Below are positions 22,768-24,941 of a DNA stretch of 24,941 nt, in pieces. Under the pieces are notes generated by a model, which was not told the origin of the DNA, searched no databases, and saw only the letters and a program-made list of their open reading frames with translations. The stretch comes from an uncultured Lachnospiraceae bacterium (GTDB taxonomy: Bacteria; Bacillota; Clostridia; Lachnospirales; Lachnospiraceae): NCBI GenBank assembly GCA_934434905.1, contig CAKSAI010000011.1, forward strand, positions 1 through 24,941, written 5' to 3'. The position numbers and the translations under genes were made by a program. The stretch's first letter is position 1. Every line of letters starts with the position of its first letter.

Positions 22768-22797
22768 AGGAGGGCAGGAGTTATTCCTCGCCCTCCT
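22768..22797. terminator. Stem-loop shared by convergent genes
   Basis: AGGAGGGC-AGGA (22768-22779) pairs with TCCT-GCCCTCCT (22785-22788 and 22790-22797) around a GTTAT loop, with one bulged C at 22789. It lies 31 bases after the CoA-transferase stop and contains the stop codon of the reverse-strand gene. Only three T follow on the plus strand, so it may act as a weak bidirectional terminator or 3'-end stabiliser. Confidence 0.55.
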
Positions 22798-22990
22798 TTG
22801 TTCCCTTCAGAAGACGGTAAATAAACCCATAGGCCCAGATCAGCACCGGAAGCATGATCGTTGTCACGATGGAAGCCATGAGCCAGTTCATAAATTCCTT
22901 CCCAAGCGCAGCGAATACCAGTGTGGACAGATACAGCAGTACCAATAAGACAACGCCGATCAGGGCTAATATACGTTTTACTTTTTTCAT
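22781..22990 (-). CDS. Small two-helix membrane protein of unknown function
   Basis: It encodes 69 residues on the reverse strand, with AAAGGAGG about 9 bases before ATG (22990-22988) and a near-consensus promoter upstream, so it is very likely a real gene. The basic N-terminus MKKVKR leads into helix 1 (about 7-29, LALIGVVLLVLLYLSTLVFA); a short GKEFMNW loop and helix 2 (about 36-59, MASIVTTIMLPVLIWAYGFIY) follow, then a charged tail LLKGTKEGEE. Similar small membrane proteins occur in Clostridia, but I know of no function. It is convergent with the CoA-transferase gene, and its stop lies in their shared stem-loop. Confidence 0.75.
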   Translation of the reverse strand: MKKVKRILALIGVVLLVLLYLSTLVFAALGKEFMNWLMASIVTTIMLPVLIWAYGFIYRLLKGTKEGEE

Positions 22991-23016
22991 AATGCAATAC
23001 CTCCTTTTGCAACACT

Positions 23017-23045
23017 ATTTTAATGGATAGGAAGGGTTGCGTCAA
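23017..23045 (-). promoter_or_regulatory. Promoter of the small membrane protein
   Basis: On the reverse strand TTGACG (23045-23040), a 17-base spacer and TAAAAT (23022-23017) lie 26 bases before the start codon at 22990. Confidence 0.8.
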
Positions 23046-23186
23046 CAAATTAAATTGAAATAATTGTATAAAGCAATTTTTTTGGTTCATACTATCATTA
23101 CCGGACGAGAAATGTATGGCCCCCACCCTTTTCTCTCCGGCAATACCAAAGATGAAGTTAAATACTTATCCTCCCCTTTTAACAGG

Positions 23187-23241
23187 AGCGGCAGAACGCT
23201 TGAAAACATTGAGTTTTCGGCAATCTGCCGCTTCTCTTTTT
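23187..23241 (+). terminator. Strong stem-loop with T-tract in a gene-free stretch
   Basis: AGCGGCAGA (23187-23195) pairs perfectly with TCTGCCGCT (23224-23232). The loop holds a second stem, GAAAAC (23202-23207) with GTTTTC (23213-23218), and TCTCTTTTT follows. It points rightward, but no rightward gene lies between 22736 and it. The surrounding 22991-23386 stretch otherwise holds the two divergent promoters and the 20-base repeat; I see no credible gene in it. Confidence 0.7.
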
Positions 23242-23257
23242 GGTAATCTTTGCGAAT

Positions 23258-23277
23258 GGCATGGGCTGAACTGTTAC
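23258..23277 (+). repeat. Copy B of a short intergenic repeat
   Basis: It matches copy A (21268-21287) at 19 of 20 bases and lies just after the stem-loop with T-tract. Confidence 0.55.
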
Positions 23278-23306
23278 CTTTTTCAGGAGTGTGGGCAAAT
23301 TTATTA

Positions 23307-23336
23307 TTGCTACAAATAGGGTTGCTATGGTAAAAT
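23307..23336 (+). promoter_or_regulatory. Promoter of the acyltransferase gene
   Basis: TTGCTA (23307-23312), an 18-base spacer and extended -10 TGGTAAAAT (TAAAAT 23331-23336) lie about 50 bases before the ATG at 23387. Confidence 0.75.
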
Positions 23337-23386
23337 AAAAGAAAATGCAAAGCACTTACCGATAAGCAAACCTAACGGAGCGAAAG

Positions 23387-24682
23387 ATGAAAATTACAAT
23401 CGTAGATAAAAAGTACGAAGATGTTATAGCTATGCCCAAGGACAGGCGTATAAAGCCTCAAAAACAGTGGACCTTTCTCCGGTTTCTGATGAAGAGCCTG
23501 GCGTATTTTGACTTGAGGGCAACAAATTTTAAGTATAAGCGAATCAACATGGAATTACTGGGGGAGAACGAACCATGTCTGGTCTTGATGAATCATTCCA
23601 GTTTTATCGATTTGGAAATCGTGGCTACCATATTACATAACAGAAGTTTTAATATTGTGACGACTTCGGATGCCTTTGCAGGGATCATGAAGCGGATCAT
23701 GTATCTGATTGGCTGTATTCCCACAAAAAAGTTTGTTTCCGATGCAAATCTCATACGAGATATGTTGTATTGCGTAAAGAATCTGAGAAGTACGGTGGTT
23801 ATGTACCCGGAAGCCAGTTATAGCTTTGATGGAACAGCGACACCATTGCCGGACAGCGTGGGAAGATGTATAAAGTTACTGGGTGTACCTGTGATCATGA
23901 TCCGTACCTATGGAGCGTTTACGAGACAGCCGCTTTATAATAGTCTGCGTAAACGGAAGGTGGATGTTTCGGCGGATGTGAAATATTTAATTTCCCCACA
24001 GCAAGTGTCGGAATTGGATGCTGATAAAATTAATGAAATTATCAATCGTGAATTTGCATTTGACAATTTTGCCTGGCAACAGGAAAATGAGATTGATGTC
24101 AGGGATAAGGAGCGTGCAGAAGGACTCAACCGTGTTTTGTATAAATGTCCGCATTGCCTGACGGAAGGTCAGATGGAAGGACAAGGTACGGTGATTCGTT
24201 GCGGACACTGTGGCGTGCAATATGAGCTGACGGAACGAGGATTTTTGCGGGCTATAGATGGAGAAGGCAGATTTCAGCATATTCCGGACTGGTATCGCTG
24301 GGAGAGAGACTGTGTGCGAAGGGAACTCGAAGATCATACCTATGATATGGAGGTTCCGGTGGACATCTGTATGATGGTAAATATGAAAAGTATCTACCGT
24401 GTGGGAGAGGGTGTTTTAAAACACAGCGAGAAGGGATTCCATCTGACAGGGTGCGACGGCAAGCTGGAGTATTGCCAGAAGCCAACGGCATCTTATAGTT
24501 TGTATGCCGACTATTACTGGTATGAAATTGCCGATGTGATCTGTATCGGAGATGTCAATGTTTTGTATTACTGTTTTCCGAAGAATGGCAAGGACATTGT
24601 CGCCAAGACAAGGCTTGCTACGGAAGAATTGTACAAGATTGCACGGAGAAGTTTAAAGAAAGCGGCGAGAAAAGGCATCTAA
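23387..24682 (+). CDS. PlsC-like 1-acylglycerol-3-phosphate acyltransferase family protein with zinc ribbon
   Basis: The 431-residue protein starts at ATG 23387 with GGAG 6 bases upstream. The acyltransferase motif NHSSFID gives the HX4D catalytic pair (H70, D75), and the later VVMYPEASYS stretch (137-146, E142) corresponds to the substrate-binding [FY]PEG motif, though with Ala in place of Gly. The domain spans about 55-225. A four-cysteine zinc ribbon follows: CPHC (C254, C257) and CGHC (C272, C275). A roughly 150-residue C-terminal region, rich in Tyr, Trp and Cys, is not recognised. Ordinary PlsC proteins are about 200-260 residues, so the C-terminal half is extra. It probably acylates a lipid or lipid-linked substrate at the membrane, but the acceptor is unknown. 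Codon use looks more A/T-ending than in the neighbours. It has its own promoter and ends before a terminator. Confidence 0.82.
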   Translation: MKITIVDKKYEDVIAMPKDRRIKPQKQWTFLRFLMKSLAYFDLRATNFKYKRINMELLGENEPCLVLMNHSSFIDLEIVATILHNRSFNIVTTSDAFAGIMKRIMYLIGCIPTKKFVSDANLIRDMLYCVKNLRSTVVMYPEASYSFDGTATPLPDSVGRCIKLLGVPVIMIRTYGAFTRQPLYNSLRKRKVDVSADVKYLISPQQVSELDADKINEIINREFAFDNFAWQQENEIDVRDKERAEGLNRVLYKCPHCLTEGQMEGQGTVIRCGHCGVQYELTERGFLRAIDGEGRFQHIPDWYRWERDCVRRELEDHTYDMEVPVDICMMVNMKSIYRVGEGVLKHSEKGFHLTGCDGKLEYCQKPTASYSLYADYYWYEIADVICIGDVNVLYYCFPKNGKDIVAKTRLATEELYKIARRSLKKAARKGI

Positions 24683-24700
24683 GTTTTTTGCCCCATTTTA

Positions 24701-24729
24701 TTGTATTTTCAAAAAAAATCCGTTATACT
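24701..24729 (+). promoter_or_regulatory. Promoter of the AAA-ATPase-like gene, inside the preceding terminator
   Basis: TTGTAT (24701-24706), a 17-base spacer and TATACT (24724-24729) predict a start near 24736. The -10 box lies in the left arm of the terminator stem, so transcripts from it begin after that arm. Confidence 0.55.
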
Positions 24730-24760
24730 AAGGGAAAGTACCTTGTGTAACGGATTTTTT
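24713..24760. terminator. Bidirectional terminator after the acyltransferase gene
   Basis: AAAAAATCCGTTA (24713-24725) pairs with TAACGGATTTTTT (24748-24760), extended inside by AAGG/CCTT (24730-24733 and 24741-24744). T-runs exist on both strands. Confidence 0.9.
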
Positions 24761-24780
24761 CATATTTGGGAGGCGCACGG

Positions 24781-24941
24781 ATGGGAAGAACGGTAGCCAT
24801 TGGTATACAGAATTTTAATGAAATCATAGAAAACAACTATTTTTACGTGGATAAGACATCTTTTATAAAGGAATGGTGGGAAGGCGGGGACAGTGTTACC
24901 CTGATCACAAGACCCCGGCGTTTCGGAAAGACACTTACCAT
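24781..24941 (+). CDS. AAA-ATPase-like / PD-(D/E)XK nuclease family protein, 3' part missing
   Basis: ATG 24781 lies 7 bases after GGGAGG, and 53 codons are present before the window edge. The N-terminus matches the AAA-ATPase_like family common in Clostridia and Bacteroidetes: IGIQNFNEIIENNYFYVDKT (substrate-binding-like start) and LITRPRRFGKTLT, the atypical Walker A loop ending in GKT. Full-length members are about 500-580 residues and end in a PD-(D/E)XK nuclease-like domain, not visible here. These genes are often multicopy and their function is unknown. Expression is likely from the promoter embedded in the terminator upstream. Confidence 0.88.
   Translation, partial: MGRTVAIGIQNFNEIIENNYFYVDKTSFIKEWWEGGDSVTLITRPRRFGKTLT

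Noticed and set aside
23087..23350. Reverse-strand 87-codon frame and plus-strand frames at 23064 and 23116
   Set aside because: They read through a terminator stem, promoters and a repeat; no ribosome sites or recognisable protein.
1..24941. CRISPR arrays, tRNA, rRNA, phage genes
   Set aside because: No regular spaced repeats, cloverleaf-like sequences, rRNA segments or phage proteins were seen on either strand.

Overview
This window looks like chromosomal DNA of a Gram-positive anaerobe of the Lachnospiraceae (Clostridia). It carries an era-recO neighbourhood with a small gene between them, a butyryl-CoA:acetate CoA-transferase almost word-for-word like those of gut butyrate producers, a CUT1 sugar importer of the LplB/YtcP/LplA type with no ATPase gene, and sigma-A promoters with extended -10 boxes. 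The genus and species cannot be named from what is visible.

Layout. (1) 1-3800 is housekeeping: the C-terminal part of a PreP/insulinase-like M16C peptidase, a compact structured repeat element with inverted ends (1727-1890), era, a small YqzL-like gene and recO, closed by a strong terminator near 3849. (2) 4036-18335 is one co-directional accessory locus of nine genes: a membrane-anchored three-module surface protein, two tandem sialidase-fold secreted proteins whose first 2491 bp are identical but whose C-termini differ (dockerin versus cell-wall sorting signal), two ABC permeases, a nucleoside-hydrolase-fold enzyme, a solute-binding lipoprotein, a clan GH-A glycoside hydrolase lipoprotein, and an AraC regulator. 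Four junctions are ATGA-type start/stop overlaps. (3) 18336-24941 holds single genes with their own promoters: a 34-codon leader ORF then mgtE, galM, the CoA-transferase gene, a small convergent membrane protein, a PlsC-like acyltransferase with a zinc ribbon, and the start of an AAA-ATPase-like gene cut by the window edge.

How the accessory locus probably works (inference): a host or dietary glycan is trimmed at the cell surface by the sialidase-fold enzymes, one wall-anchored and one attached through a dockerin, and by the lipoprotein glycosidase. The lipoprotein SBP and two permeases import the product, using an ATPase encoded elsewhere. The nucleoside-hydrolase-like enzyme cleaves it in the cytoplasm, and the AraC protein senses it. 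The three surface proteins share a recurring module of about 165-180 residues, marked by P-L-[WY]-P-x2-G-x-[WF]-x-W and present seven times in the locus. I do not recognise this module, and it is the best candidate here for something undescribed. No sialic-acid catabolic genes are in the window, so the true substrate is open.

Other points of interest are an apparent one-base lesion in an A-run that extends the first surface protein into its neighbour, the mgtE leader, and a promoter built into the arm of a terminator near 24715.
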